Source: Acestrorhynchus altus (Eukaryota > Chordata > Actinopteri > Characiformes > Acestrorhynchidae). Taken from it: a DNA stretch of 64,000 bases. Within the stretch, counting starts at the first letter, position 1, and every line of letters begins with the position of its first letter. The stretch lies in assembly GCA_034509495.1 (NCBI GenBank), contig CM067522.1, forward strand, positions 17,924,928 through 17,988,927, read 5' to 3'. The notes beneath the pieces are model-generated. The model searched no databases and had not been told where the DNA came from. It saw nothing but the letters and a program-made list of their open reading frames with translations. The position numbers and the translations under genes were made by a program. Shown in pieces: positions 24,436 through 36,313 of the stretch.

Positions 24436-24591
24436 CAAACATTGCAATCTTTCCAAAAGGTAAGACTGGGGAGAGGGGGAGAGGGAGTGTTCATAAAGTA
24501 AGTTAGAGTCATGGACAGAAAAAGCACCAAGAACTCAAAAATGGCACTACATACCTTTTACAGCAGCCAGTGGCCTCCTTGTGGCTGGAAC

Positions 24592-24618
24592 CCAAAGTTT
24601 TTCTGTAGAACACTTTGG
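24592..24618 (-). promoter_or_regulatory. mat2a: METTL16-type hairpin, middle copy, mat2a 3' UTR
   Basis: CCAAAGU pairs with ACUUUGG (7 bp) around GUUCUACAGAAAA. The nonamer UACAGAAAA (24599-24607) touches the 3' arm, the same geometry as the other two. Confidence 0.8.
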
Positions 24619-24816
24619 AACCACTAAAGACCACTGGGAAAAAAGTTACGAACTAAAATGCCACCTTCACAGATAGCTGCCTTACAGCCTCTTTAAATAC
24701 ACAAAGTGTAGGAGCACAAATAAATAATGCATAAACAGTTGTGATATACTGGTTTGGAACTCCGCCCTACAGAGGACGGAAAGACAGTTTCATTAACGGT
24801 CAAGTGTGTGCATTGG

Positions 24817-24819
<3 letters not shown>

Positions 24820-24858
<39 letters not shown>
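24820..24858. repeat. (GT)n microsatellite in mat2a 3' UTR
   Basis: About 39 bases of GT repeat on the + strand, a CA run in the mat2a transcript, between the middle and proximal METTL16-type hairpins. Confidence 0.95.
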
Positions 24859-24859
<1 letters not shown>

Positions 24860-25075
24860 CATGCATCATGTCATTAAGAAAAAAGCTTAACTGACCAAGC
24901 AGTTCATGGTTTTAAAAAAATGAAGTTAGTTAGGATTCAGCCTTCGGTAGAAAGGCTTCTCTGCTCATTTAAAAGCCAACTGCTCGTCTTTTTAGTGGTT
25001 TAGTTAAAACCTGCATGAATCAGCTATAAACTAATGAGTGTGCAAATAAATCTGGATGAACTTTTCCTCCCTTTG

Positions 25076-25113
25076 GGCCGTGCAGACTTCTCTGTAGGCT
25101 ACGTCAGCAGGCC
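25076..25113 (-). promoter_or_regulatory. mat2a: METTL16-type hairpin 1, mat2a 3' UTR
   Basis: It starts about 25 bases after the stop codon. Transcript-strand arms GGCC-UGC-U-GAC and GUC-U-GCA-C-GGCC pair with a U.U mismatch and one bulged C. The loop is GUAGCCUACAGAGAA. The nonamer UACAGAGAA (25088-25096) is next to the 3' arm. In human cells the proximal hairpin controls splicing of the last MAT2A intron in response to S-adenosylmethionine. Confidence 0.88.
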
Positions 25114-25137
25114 TAGGGGAAAAAGTTTGACACCGGT

Positions 25138-28100
25138 TTAGTACTGTAGCTTTTTGGGAATCTCCCAAGAGAAGGAGTCGCGGCCAAAGTGGCCGTAGGC
25201 GGCAGTCCTCTGATAAATGGGCTTCTTCAGCTGCAGGTCCCTGGAACACACAGGCCAATGGATTTAGCAACCGTCTACAACAAGAGCAATGCCCACAAAC
25301 ACTGAATAGACAGATCTGGAGAACAAACCGCAGCCAGCAGCCAGGAAAGGGCTACTTACCTCTTCGATGAAGACGCGAAGCAACAGCTCGAAGCACAAAG
25401 CAAGTCTTATGATGGTGACTAACTAGCAAGCTTCAGTTATTCGCAGGCTGCGTGCCAATAAGCGCAAGGGCATCCCATTATTGGACGGTCCACAATTCCC
25501 CAATTTCAGCCACTTGGGGAGTAAATCCTAGCTTCCCTTGCTTCCTTGCCCAATCGATTGGAGTAAATTGGGAATTTCATGGAATTTCCTCAAACCGATT
25601 GGCTAAGAGAGAGGAACTGAACAAGTCCCCAAAGCCAGTACGTGGACCAGCTGATATTAGGGGACGGACTGCATACCAAACTTGAGGCCTGGTGCCTCAC
25701 TAACCAAGAACAAGGTCATCAGGTCAAGTGAAGCTGCCGATTAATTAAATTAATTACTCACTTAATGCACATTGATCAATATTCAATTCAATTACATGCA
25801 AACCTATAAGGTGTGGAGATATTTTAGTGGACCAACGAGGGTACAAAGCTCTGGATCAGTAAAGCTCAAGCAGAAGGCACCATTACGAACATCACATCAC
25901 TGTGAGAGAATCAGACGTGAACAGGGCATAAAAAAAATTATTCAAAGTGTCCCTGATTGCGGCAATCATGGCCAAGGAAAACTGCAGCCAGAAAGGAGGA
26001 GAGGGAGAGAGGCTGAGCCTGAAACGGCTTCAATTTGACAACTGAAAAGCTACCAGCTCAAACCGTAAACCCTAACTAGATAGGAATCGGAAAACCAGCA
26101 GGTAGCTGAGGAAAGCGGACATCTTGGTTGGTTAGTCTTGCATGTTGTGTGCTGTGGTTACTTTTTACCTCACAATGACGCCTGGACGAAGATCAAAGTT
26201 CTTTCTGACAATATCTAGCAGTTCCCTCTCACTCTTCTGGGACGTGCCATAGTGAAATATGGAGATGGACAAAGGATGAGCCACTCCAATGGCATAGGAC
26301 ACCTGGAAGAAAGAGAAATATGAAAAGCCTCTACATTTATGCCAATGCATCCATCAACCACAGCAGAGAACAGCTGTTAATTCTTAACGAAGCCCTGTAT
26401 GAACAGTATTCACACCTGCACAAGTACACGTCTGCACAGCTCCGCTTTGACCAGAGATTTGGCCACCCAGCGGGCAGCATAGGCAGCGGAACGGTCAACT
26501 TTGGTGTAGTCTTTTCCAGAGAAAGCTCCTCCGCCATGGGCACCCCAGCCTCCATAGGTGTCAACAATAATCTTGCGACCTGTTAAGCCAGCGTCGCCCT
26601 GCAAGCAGAACCAGGCAGTTTAATCAGATGTTTAAAGTATCATTTTCAAAAATGTCCTTTTTTTATTTTAATACCTGAGGTCCTCCAATTACAAAACGAC
26701 CACTGGGCTGCAGATGGTAGATCGTGTCATCATCCAAGTAAACACAAGGGACCACGGCCTTAACCACCTTCTCCTTGAGGGCATCGCGCATTTCATCCAA
26801 GCAAATGTCCTCGTCGTGCTGCACTGAGATGACAATGGTGTGGACACGCACTGGCAACATTGCCCCACGGTCCTGTCTGTACTGTACGGTCACCTGAACG
26901 GATGACCAGAAAGAAGGGAGTCAACGTTTATGTCCATTGACTTGATTGTAAAAAGTATACACAGACCAATGAGTTTCCTTCCTTCAAGCTGTGACCGTGT
27001 GCAGACCAACTAGATGTTCTAGGTCCTTAATTCCACAAGGTCCTTCATGAGATGCTACTGATAAAACAGCACCACTAATCCATCACCAGCTTAACTGTTA
27101 GCTTATTCTTTGAGGAAGGAATTGTGATCAAGATCTTGAGTTGAGCTCACCTGGGTCTTGGAGTCTGGTCGTAACCAGGGTAGAACACCATTGCGCCGCA
27201 ATTCTGCCATCTTGGCATTGAGCTTGTGGGCGAGGACTATGGTGAGAGGCATGCACTCTTCGGTCTCATCAGTAGCATAGCCAAACATCAGACCCTGAGG
27301 TACCGCACAGCATTCGAGAGCATGAGAAACCAAAATATACTCAACTGCATGCATCAGTAGTGATCTACAGCTGTGTGCTTACTCATAGCCCTGTCCAAGA
27401 AGCAATGACTGACCTGGTCCCCTGCACCAATGTCCTCCTCGTTGCGGTCCAAGTGCACCCCTTGGGCAATGTCTGGAGACTGCTGCTCTAAAGCCACCAG
27501 TACATTGCAGGTCTTGTAGTCGAAGCCTAGAGGTTCAAAAGATGTAGATCATAGATCAGTGGTGATGTTTTATGCATGAACATCTGATCATGTGTTGACC
27601 AGTTTATAATATGATCATCATCATTTTAGGTTTTGCATGTTACCATTATCTAGAACTCTACCAGGACTATACTAGTCTCTGGTCAGTCCAGATATTGACT
27701 TTGGGGGTCTTGTTCGACTCATTTCTCTCCCATAGCCAATAAATTTGAGGAAATTCCAAGGAATTCCCAATTTACTCAAATCGATTAGGTATGGAAAATT
27801 GTGCAACAGAACAACGTGAAGAACAACGTGAAGACTGCGCTGACACACAAACCTTTTGTGGAATCGTCATAGCCAATGTGTCTGATAGTGTCACGGACAA
27901 CCTTCTGGTAGTCCACAGTGGCACGAGAGGTGACTTCTCCCGCAAGGAGGATCATTCCGGTCTTAGCTACAGTTTCTGAAAGGAAAACAAACATATGCTT
28001 ACAACAAAACACGCGAGTCACGTTGTTTCACGGCAGCGGTAGAAGTCAAAGATTTTTACCACATGCTACTTTGGCGTCCGGGTCTTGCTTAAGATGAGCG

Positions 28101-29165
28101 TCCAACACGGCATCACTGATCTGGTCGCATATCTTGTCTGTAAAATATAAAGGAGGGCGACTGTCAGGGTGCAAAGAAACAGGTAACGAGAACGTTACAA
28201 CAACGAAAATCGTTATTTTATAAGCAATAACCAGAACGGCAGTTTTCCAAGCTTCACATATTAAGATCAGCGTAACCTACAGACATGACCTACATTACAA
28301 ACGACAAGACTTACTGGACCAGTGGTCTCATCACTATAAGAGTGATCATCGGTGAGTACTGTTCACCAGTACATTCTCAACCTGCATGCAGACTCTGACT
28401 GAGCAGAGAGAGGGGGCGTGGCTGACGAGGACCTGATATTGGGTGTGCATATTTCAGAAAGGTCAGGGCGCTCAAATTTCAGAATAAAAGTCCCGAGACA
28501 GGATAATACAGACATGCACAAATAAAAATATTCAGGTTGTGCTCATTTTTCTTGGACCACTGTTACTAAACACCCTCGTCAATCGAACCCTTACACATAA
28601 TTCATGAAAATCCTTGCATTTTCAGTTCATACACCCTGGATGACCCATTTCCAACAGAGACAGATTAGTGTTTATGGTCCTTATTAGCAAAATAACACCA
28701 AAACATGGTGCAATTCATACACGTCTCATATTTAGCACGTCCTGAAAAGAAATAAATGCATGTCAGATTTGGAGAACATCCCAGAAGACTGACTGGGGGA
28801 GGGGGGGGTAGGTGCTGCAGTGTAGATGCCCTTGACTGGACAGTAGGCCACACTCAGCCTGCAGTGGAAAAGGGGTCTGCACTACCAGGCTGTGGGTCTA
28901 CAGTGCGCATTCCTCGTATCATCTCCTCCATTAACTCAGCCCTAAATCAAGCCTATAAACAACCAAACACACGGTTAGATGTGCTCTGTCCCTGCCCGAG
29001 TCTGCGCGCGCCCCTCTACAGCACGTGGTTCAGTAGTGAACGTGCCCCGGGGGGTAAATGTGCACGCTTACCGGGATGTCCCTCTCCCACCGACTCCGAG
29101 CTGAACAGGAAGCAGTCCTCGTCGATCAGCGCGTTGTGAAAGCCGTTCATCTCTCCGTTCATCAT
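25138..29165 (-). CDS. mat2a: S-adenosylmethionine synthase, type 2 (methionine adenosyltransferase 2A)
   Basis: Nine exons: 29072-29165, 28060-28137, 27853-27975, 27414-27526, 27151-27294, 26675-26893, 26416-26598, 26169-26302 and 25138-25240. The sum is 1191 nt, 396 codons plus stop (human 395). The cytosolic enzyme joins ATP and methionine to make S-adenosylmethionine, the main methyl donor. The substrate-binding loop GEGHPDK spans the exon 1/2 border. The signature GAGDQG is at residues 132-137 across exons 4/5, and the glycine-rich GGGAFSGKD is at 279-287. Two in-frame ATGs open the frame; the first (29165) is used here. Exons 2 and 8 have weak donors (GTAAAA). Intron 8, detained in mammals as the SAM-regulated step, is 928 bp here and holds a repeat insertion. 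The 3' UTR carries METTL16-type hairpins. A repeat lies in intron 1. Confidence 0.98.
25490..25615 (+). repeat. Repeat in mat2a intron 8 with inverted partner in intron 3
   Basis: CCAATCGATTGGAGTAAATT continuing into GGAATTTCCTCAAACCGATTGGC recurs in reverse complement at 27725-27795 in intron 3. The two copies flank exons 4-8 in opposite orientation. The class is unknown. Confidence 0.65.
27725..27795 (-). repeat. Inverted partner of the 25490 repeat, mat2a intron 3
   Basis: On the - strand it contains AATCGATTTGAGTAAATTGG and GGAATTTCCTCAAATTTATT, a clear match to 25550-25605. Confidence 0.65.
28265..28680 (-). repeat. Dispersed repeat family B, reverse copy in mat2a intron 1
   Basis: CTCAACCTGCATGCAGACTC and the GCGTAACCTACAGACATGA-like block are reverse complements of parts of the forward copies at 31425 and 60160. 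Confidence 0.6.
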
Positions 29166-29290
29166 GTCTGCAGCCGCTCCTACGTTTCTGCCTCGTGCAC
29201 CGGTCGGGGACGGACACGCGCACGCCGCCCCTATATATTCCGTTTCCCGGCCGCGCGCGAAAGGGGGCGGGCGTTTAACGTGAATGGGGT
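29166..29290 (-). promoter_or_regulatory. mat2a: mat2a promoter and 5' leader
   Basis: CpG-rich sequence just before the start codon. On the - strand it contains GAATATATAG (29231-29240), a TATA-like element about 65 bases before the ATG, and a GC box (plus-strand GGGGGCGGGC around 29263-29272) further upstream. The role is inferred from position and motifs. Confidence 0.65.
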
Positions 29291-29714
29291 GGGTCTTAGG
29301 AGAGCATGACGTTCTTCAAAGAAAATTCATTTATATATATATATTTTTTATATTAATACTTTAGTTTTCAGTCATTTTATTATGATTGATAATAAAAAAT
29401 AATATAATGAAAAAATTACATTTATTAAAAAAAAATATTGAAATATATATCAATATATCGCCCACCACTACATTTGCCTTAAGTGCAAATGGTAGAATGA
29501 GTGCAAAAATCTGAATATTGTGCAAAAGTGCAATAAATAGGAGAAATGTGAAGAATTATATATAAATACACAGTATAAATGCTATGTGCGTGTAAGTGCA
29601 TGCAGACAGATTGTAGAAGGTATAGTATAACTGCTATGAATTCAAGATCTGTTTATTCCTCTCACTTCTACTTTAAACTACTGATGCAGAAGATGTTTTG
29701 TTTATAACTGTACA

Positions 29715-30015
29715 GTTCGCAAACTTCTCCACCTCACGGCCCACCTGTTTATAACTAGAAAGCATAACAAGAAACAAAATTACAAAATTACTTTCTATGT
29801 AAAATTGCCTCCTATTTTTCAAGACTGAAAATGTGAGAATTTGGGCTTAAAAATATAATGTCTTCATTAACATATCTGTTCCAAATGTACTTCACAAAAA
29901 TGAGCAGTAAAGATGTTACTATCAGATATGTCTAGTAACAAAATGTGGGCTCTAGAGAGTGTTTCACAGCCCACTGGTAGCCCCCTGCCCTAAAGCACCA
30001 CAGGTTGAGAAATTC
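29715..30015. mobile_element. Diverged hAT-like MITE
   Basis: It shares ACGGCCCACCTGTTTATAAC, GACTGAAAATGTGAGAATTT and a TAGAGAGTGTTTCACAGCCC block with the 12175-12688 element in the same order. It ends in CAGGTTGAGAAATTCA. It is more decayed than the first copy. Confidence 0.6.
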
Positions 30016-31424
30016 ACAGTTTGGTTTTTGGCCTTCCTTACTTACTACAACCAACTACCGGCGAAGCAGTCTGTTTACACTGTTCACATTGAACAAATAT
30101 GATGAACTATGGTGGACCCAGCATAGAACAACAGTCAGGCTCATTGATTCATATTTGGCTCACACCCTGGACCATTACTGTCTTTGACACCCAAGCACCA
30201 TTTGTTCTCATTGACTAAGAAGAGCAAAGTTGTAAGCTGAAGTGTCCTACTTTACCTGATGTCCCACTTAACACGAATGTAACCCTATAGTGTTATCTAT
30301 ACTTTTCAAATGTACGATGGTTATATGGGCCTATTATATAAACACAGGTCTTGCATGTTATATCTTTACAGCAGTGGGATTTGGAAACACAGTGTAATAA
30401 AGGCTGTTTTAGAGAAATACTCTGCAGTGTTGGTGTAATATATAGTCGTCAAGACTTATACAAGTTTGATTCAAGTAAATATAATGTATCTGTTCTAATG
30501 CATGTTGGACACAATGTAGCTCAGTTATTGTTTTTGCTAATTTACTTCCAGTCTAATGGTGTATTTGAACTCAGAGCCGGCAGGGTAATAAGTTAGGCCC
30601 TGCAACCATTTTTGTACTAAAGTGTACCTGGGTTGAGCAATCGCTCCATTTGAGGTATCTGTTCTTCACCAAATGACTCGATGTTCCTGATCAGTGCTTC
30701 TTATTAAATTACCTCTGTCAATCAGCCTGGTGGGAAGTTTCTGTGAAACCCAGAATGCAGTTATGTAAAAAGTAACATTTGCAGCCCTGGAGCTTTCTCC
30801 TGCCACTGTGTTCCTTATCTATTTTCCCGAAGTGCTTTGGACTCAGGTAGATTGCTGCAGTAAGTCTGGCTTTAGCATGTCCTCGAATAATCAAGATAGC
30901 AGAGACAAGGAAATTATAGCCCTTTTTCCATCCTGTTCGACTTCAGTACACCCTGATAAAGCATCTGCAAATGGAGTGACACTGTGTTTGTAGATAGGAC
31001 ATGTCAGCTATGACAAAGAAACCATGCTTGTTATCAGTGCCCATATACACACAAAGTGCATGACGACTGCCGATTTTGCCGAACTCAGGCTCTTATTCGT
31101 GGAGGATTATGACGTTAGCAAAGGGAAGGTCATGAATTCCCTCTGGTGCTGGCTGTGCTGTAAAGTTGATGTACATAAAGATACATACAGATGCAGATAC
31201 AGATGTGGGACTTCAAAAAAGACTGTAGACTTTCACAGCAAATAGCAGAAGCGTAAATAAACATTTAGAAAGGTGCATTTCAGCAAGCTTAAGTCCTATA
31301 AGATGGCATTTTTAAGCTGTATAATGAAACCATTTAAACAAACAAGCCAAAAAAAAGGCTGCGGAGTTCTCATCGCTTTGTTTTGAATATGTAAGATTTC
31401 ATGTCACTCTGATCTTAACCTTTA

Positions 31425-32045
31425 GAACCCTAGGCCAATTTTGTGGGATGTTTTCATAGTTTGATGTACTTTTATTCACCAAAAAATGGAAAAGTATTTA
31501 TAGGGGAAATTTACTTGCACCTACAATAACTTATAAGGGCTAAAAACACTTTATATCTCAGACATTCTGTTTGAAATTGATCATCCAGAGTTTTGAGATG
31601 AACATTTATATTGAGACGTTCTTCAAAATACTTGACAGTTGGTAAATGTCCATACAAGTGATTTTTATCATTTATCCATGTATTAGTATTATCCCTTCTC
31701 AGGACTTCTATTCTGAAATTTGAAAACTGTGTGAGCAAAAAAAAAAAAAAGTGATTAGCCTCGCCCTCTCTCTCGCTGATCAGTCAGAGTTTGCATGCAG
31801 GTTGAGCATGTACATATAGACAGAGCAGTAAACATGCACTGGATGGCTGCAATGGCATTTAAACTGGGATTTAATTCTGTTAGAAATGAGTTAATATTAG
31901 CTGTTTTCCAACTTGATTACTCACTTATTTCATCACACAGCGTAACCCACAATGATTAAGTCTTATAGTTTGTTATGATATGCATTTGATCCTGAGATAT
32001 GAAGCTTAGAATACCAGCATGTATCTGCCCGCAAAATGTGGATCT
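31425..32045 (+). repeat. Dispersed repeat family B, longest forward copy
   Basis: About 620 bp. It runs from AACCCTAGGCCAATTTTGTG, through GATGTTTTCATAGTTTGATG and GACAGAGCAGTAAACATGCA, to GATATGAAGCTTAGAATACC. Copies lie at 20670, 22385, 48030 and 60160 (forward) and at 515, 17373 and 28265 (reverse). There is no coding potential, and no terminal repeats were settled. Confidence 0.75.
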
Positions 32046-33364
32046 CATGTACTAAGAGTTAAAAGATCTGCCTACAAGAATGAATATCCCTCTCTATTTA
32101 ATCAGTGAGTCAACAGGCCAATAGTAGAGGAACCATGTCAGTATAAATAGAATACATTGCATCATTTGGGTGAATCAGTTTACTCCAGTGATGTAGTACT
32201 CAAGTTTAATTCATTTTGTTGGTCATTTCATTTTATATTTGAATGCAATTGAAATGCATGTTAGCAGTTGTGGAGTTGTTCTTAAGTTATAACACTAAGG
32301 GGAGAAACAGGAATCACTGGGGGCTTTGGGTAGTTAAAGGGTTATAGATAGGGGACCGATATGGAAATGCTGGTCATGGAAAAGCATGACTGCCAGCACT
32401 CAGGCAAGGTGTTGTATGAATACTAACACAAATCCACACCAAAAAGGGCTTAAATTTGATTGCTCAGCATTATTATGAAGTCGTCAGCATTATTGTGAAG
32501 CAGCACATTTACAGAATGAGTCGTTAACACAATGGTACCACACCTCCCAACTCCAGCCAAGTATTGCATCAGAAAGGCACCAGAGCAAAAGTACACATGG
32601 CCACACAAAAAAACACACCATATCTTTCTCATGGTGATAATGGGAGACTGGGCGGCGGATGTTTTCCTTATAAATCCCCCCAAAAGTTGTTATTACATAA
32701 TTACACACTGTTATATAACACAGTGCTTTCAGATATTTAGGAATTCCACTCATACATTCCACTTATTTCCACACTTGTCATAATGATTTCATGTAGTTTT
32801 TACTGCATGATGGGTTGGGTGATCATCAAGTCTTGGCTTGAGTATTACACAATATGCAGGATGAAAGATCGTCAAAGCCTTGCTTGTATTACGCCAGGAA
32901 GTTGGCAACATGCAGCAAATAGCTGTCAGCAAGTTCAACACTCAGATCTCAAACCTCATCAGTATGTGCCTTATTGGCTGTCTGGTCAATGGCTGTTAAA
33001 TTCGGCCTGCATATACATCCCTGGTAAAATATGCCTTGTAAATAGGGGCATGTTCGGCTCCTTTTTATTTACTGTATTTATTTTATATACATTTTATAAC
33101 CAGGCAAAATGTATGGGATTTAAAGTGAATCTTGTTTGACTCATATTGGGATCTTATTCAGATTTAGTCTACTGTGATTTTTGTTGTTTACACTCAATTT
33201 CTGTTTCAATGACAACAAATATCACCGCTGTTCAATGAAAAAATCTCCATTTTTGTTTGTTTTTAATTTTCTTCATGGTTTGAACCCTGAAGCTGCTCTG
33301 TATAATGGTTCTGCGTAAGTAGACCATCAGAAAAAGGTACATTAAGAATACAGTGAAAATATGG

Positions 33365-34170
33365 TGCAGAAGCATGGCAGCTGTGTTCAGCACCATCCTG
33401 CCCCCGAGGCTTGACACGAAGCTTCGGGTTCTGGTTCTGAACAACTCTCCGTGCAGCTGGATCCTAAACGTCCTAACCTGCTGTCAACAGGTGGTGAGGA
33501 TGGGCAGAAACACATCCTCCTCCCTGACCCTCAACAATGGAGCCCCTCAGGGCTGTGTGCTCAGCCCACTCCTGTACTCCCTGTCCACCCACAACTGTGC
33601 AGCCAGACACCACACCAACGTCACCATTAAATTTGCTGACGAAACAACAATCATAGGCTTGATCTCCAATGACAACAAGGCAGCTTACAGACAGGAGGTC
33701 AGCCTCTTGACACACTAGTGCCAGGAAAACAACCTCTTTCTAAATGTCAGCAACCTCTCGAGAGGAAAAATCTGCAGAGGGTGGCGCCCAGCATATCATA
33801 GTGGTTCATCTCCCAAACCTTCTGGATTTATACACCAGCTGTCTGAGGAAGGCCAGGAGAATTATAATGGACTCCACCCACCCAAGCCACGGTAAGAGGT
33901 ACAGAAGCATGAGGACCAGAACTAGCTTCTTCCCCCAGGCCAGCAGACTGCTGAACAGTAGCCCAGTGTTCCAGTCCACAGCCAATCGGAGCAAAGGGAG
34001 TATTACCAGCTGCTCAGTCACACTACACTACACCCACCAAAGACATTCTTCCACTGCAACCACCAAAGACTGTGTCCCACTTACCTTCTCAGCTACAATG
34101 AATTTTATACCCAATGCAGATGTAAACAGAATGCAAACATTCTTTTTATAGTTTCTATAAAAACAGAACT
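33365..34170 (+). pseudogene. Non-LTR retrotransposon reverse transcriptase remnant (Rex1/CR1-like)
   Basis: The frame at 33353-33718 contains NNGAPQGCVLSPLLYSL and then KFADETTIIGLI, the palm motifs of a LINE reverse transcriptase. The catalytic FADD box reads FADE at 33631-33642. Stops and frame changes follow at 33718 and later. A second frame (about 33840-34000) carries a C-terminal piece (RTRTSFFPQASRLLNSSP) typical of the Rex1/CR1 end. 5' truncated and dead. Confidence 0.8.
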
Positions 34171-35094
34171 TCTTCCGTGCAATAATGAATATATAATGTA
34201 TATATAGTGTAAATTAATGTGAAAACACAATTTATATAACATATAGGTATAGTCTTTATCTGTATTTTTTTATTTTTAATGTTTATTTTTAATTTTATTT
34301 TACGTTTTGGACACCTTTTAATACCCTTGATTTCAAAATGTCCCAATATTTTTGTCCACATGTAGTATGGGAGTGGATATGATTTTAATATCAATATAAA
34401 AAAAAGTAGCCAGGGGTAACTTAAAGCAGGTTTGTTAGAATGAAGGAAATTAAAAAGCACATGACGCTGTGCTGATGCTGTGATCATTTATGTTATGCTG
34501 TGTCCATCTAGTGGGCAGCAGTAGTACTGTTTCACCATGGGTCTGTATTACGGACACATTTATGACCTTTAGCTTATGCTCTAATACTGAGAAGTGTTAG
34601 GAGTCTTCCCCAGACTGGGAATTGAACCCCAGTTTTCCACATGGTGTGGTGGCTCAGTGGTGGTGTTATCTTTTGCACCGCATCAACCATTAATTCACCA
34701 ATTACCAATTGTAAACAAAAAATAACTAATAAAAATAATAAAACATCTTGGTGTGCCCAAATTTTTAGCATGACGCCCCTTTCCTTTTTTACACATCTGT
34801 ACAAAAAACAACCTTATCTTGCTTAAAAACATTGAAAAGGATGTTAAATTTTTTAATTTTATGCCTTTTTGAGATCAATTTGTTATCTACCCACCTTTTT
34901 GAAAAAAATAAAGTTCTTTCAATCTGATTATCATTGGAGTCCAAGTCTTTGTCCACGTAAGCCATCTGAACACACAAAATCAACTGTGATCATTTTCATT
35001 AAATGTTTATTTTCATTTTTCCATAAAATCAAGTTGTATGAAGTCAGGTCAATACAAGCCATACATTTCAGATACACTATGTGATAATGGATTG

Positions 35095-35640
35095 TTGATT
35101 GTTGAAGTGGTATCACTACGGCAAGACCAAAGAGCTCTCTGAGGACTCTTTAAAAAGATCTCAAAACAATTAGAAATCAACCTGTCCACATGGTCAGGTC
35201 AAGCCATTCTTGCAAGTTCAGGCCAAGAGCAGACGACAAGATGCATAAAGGAGTCTCCAATAATCCTAAAACATCATCACAGGACCTACAGGTGGCTCTA
35301 GCCACAGCTGAGTTGAGTCAACGTGCAGCATCTACCATCAGAAAGAGATCAAACAAGTTTGGTTTTCATGGGATGTGTGGAAGGAAAAAACCCTTCATGT
35401 AAAAAAAGAAACAAAACCAAACAGAACAAGACTAAGGTTTTCCTACAGAAAACTACAGTTTACACTACAGTTCCTACAGTTTCCTGAACACCTACAGAAG
35501 AGATATTTGCTGTATTCCAAACAGCATCTGAGCACAAGATCCTTATACCAGCTGTGAAGCATGGGGTGGAAGTGTCATGGTTTGGGGTTGCTTTGCTGCA
35601 ACCGGGCCTAGAGAGCTCGGTATCACAGAAACCACAATAA
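35095..35640 (+). pseudogene. Tc1/mariner transposase fossil
   Basis: It includes GTGGTATCACTACGGCAAGA, a Tc1-type N-terminal region around 35220-35400 with stops, and the stretch GTGAAGCATGGGGTGGAAGT leading into TGGTTTGGGGTTGCTTTGCT, which corresponds to the conserved catalytic-domain centre. Frames are broken repeatedly. A sister copy lies at 44590-45085. Confidence 0.7.
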
Positions 35641-35649
35641 AATCTAAAT

Positions 35650-35735
35650 TGTATTAGGAAAGGATAGGATGGAACTAGGACAGGATAGAACTTTATTGAT
35701 CCATTGGGAGGGTTCCCTCAGAGAAATTAAGGAAC
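35650..35735 (-). repeat. LINE 3' tail, reverse
   Basis: On the - strand it reads GATCAATAAAGTTCTATCCT, the same short tail found inside the MITEs at 14640 and 16283. It is probably the 3' end of a Rex1-like LINE. Confidence 0.5.
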
Positions 35736-36313
35736 AATGTGGGGGCTTGAGAAAATCCAAGACCACCTGAACATAGACTGATGCTGAAACATCACATAGC
35801 TGAAAGAATTTTGCATGGAGGAACAGGAAAATCCTTCTTTCACTTGATATCACAGAGGGTTAAAAGAAACTGTCCATATTAAAAAAGTCAAAAGGTATTC
35901 ATTGGGTGTCCTACATTTTTCACGTTACTATATTAAGCACAGCTCCGAAACAGAACACAATGTATGCTCACGCTGGTAACAATTATGCTAAATTAAATTT
36001 CATTATATTGACATCTACAAATTCAAATATATAGTTAATTTGCTTGGTCATGTCTGTAAAGTTGTATTTGCTTTTTGTGTGCAATTACTCCTGTTTAAGG
36101 AAAATACAAAAAACCAGAACAATAGTATTTGAATTGGACAGGGATTTATTTTCTTACAGTGTTTGGACAACAGCAGTGGCCAGATGGCTTCCCTTCACAA
36201 GACAACCTCTGCATGTTTACTGAATAAATATGTTGAATTATGAGCTACAATAAATCATGCAACTTAAAACAAAAAAAAAAATGAAAGGAGGAAAATCATG
36301 ATGTACCATAAAG

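Larger units (their letters stand above)
24310..25137 (-). other. mat2a: mat2a 3' UTR
   Basis: It lies between the mat2a stop and a - strand AATAAA (plus-strand TTTATT at 24327-24332). It holds three METTL16-type hairpins, a (GT/CA) microsatellite at 24820-24858 and a GA-rich tract at 24368-24398. The 3' end is inferred from the poly(A) signal. Confidence 0.7.
29291..36140. other. Intergenic region mat2a-inpp5j
   Basis: About 7 kb with no recognisable host gene. It contains a hAT-like MITE (29715), family B (31425), a dead LINE (33365) and a Tc1 fossil (35095). Most of 30020-31425 and 32050-33350 shows nothing I can name. Confidence 0.6.

Noticed and set aside
24770..24782. CTACAGAGGACGG resembling the METTL16 nonamer
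   Set aside because: It is on the + strand, opposite to the mat2a transcript, and deviates from the nonamer.
24925..24985. Possible fourth METTL16 hairpin in the mat2a 3' UTR
   Set aside because: The loop reads GCAGAGAA rather than UACAGARAA, and the best local stem (AGCCUU/AAGGCU) does not present it next to the 3' arm. Noted only as a degenerate candidate.
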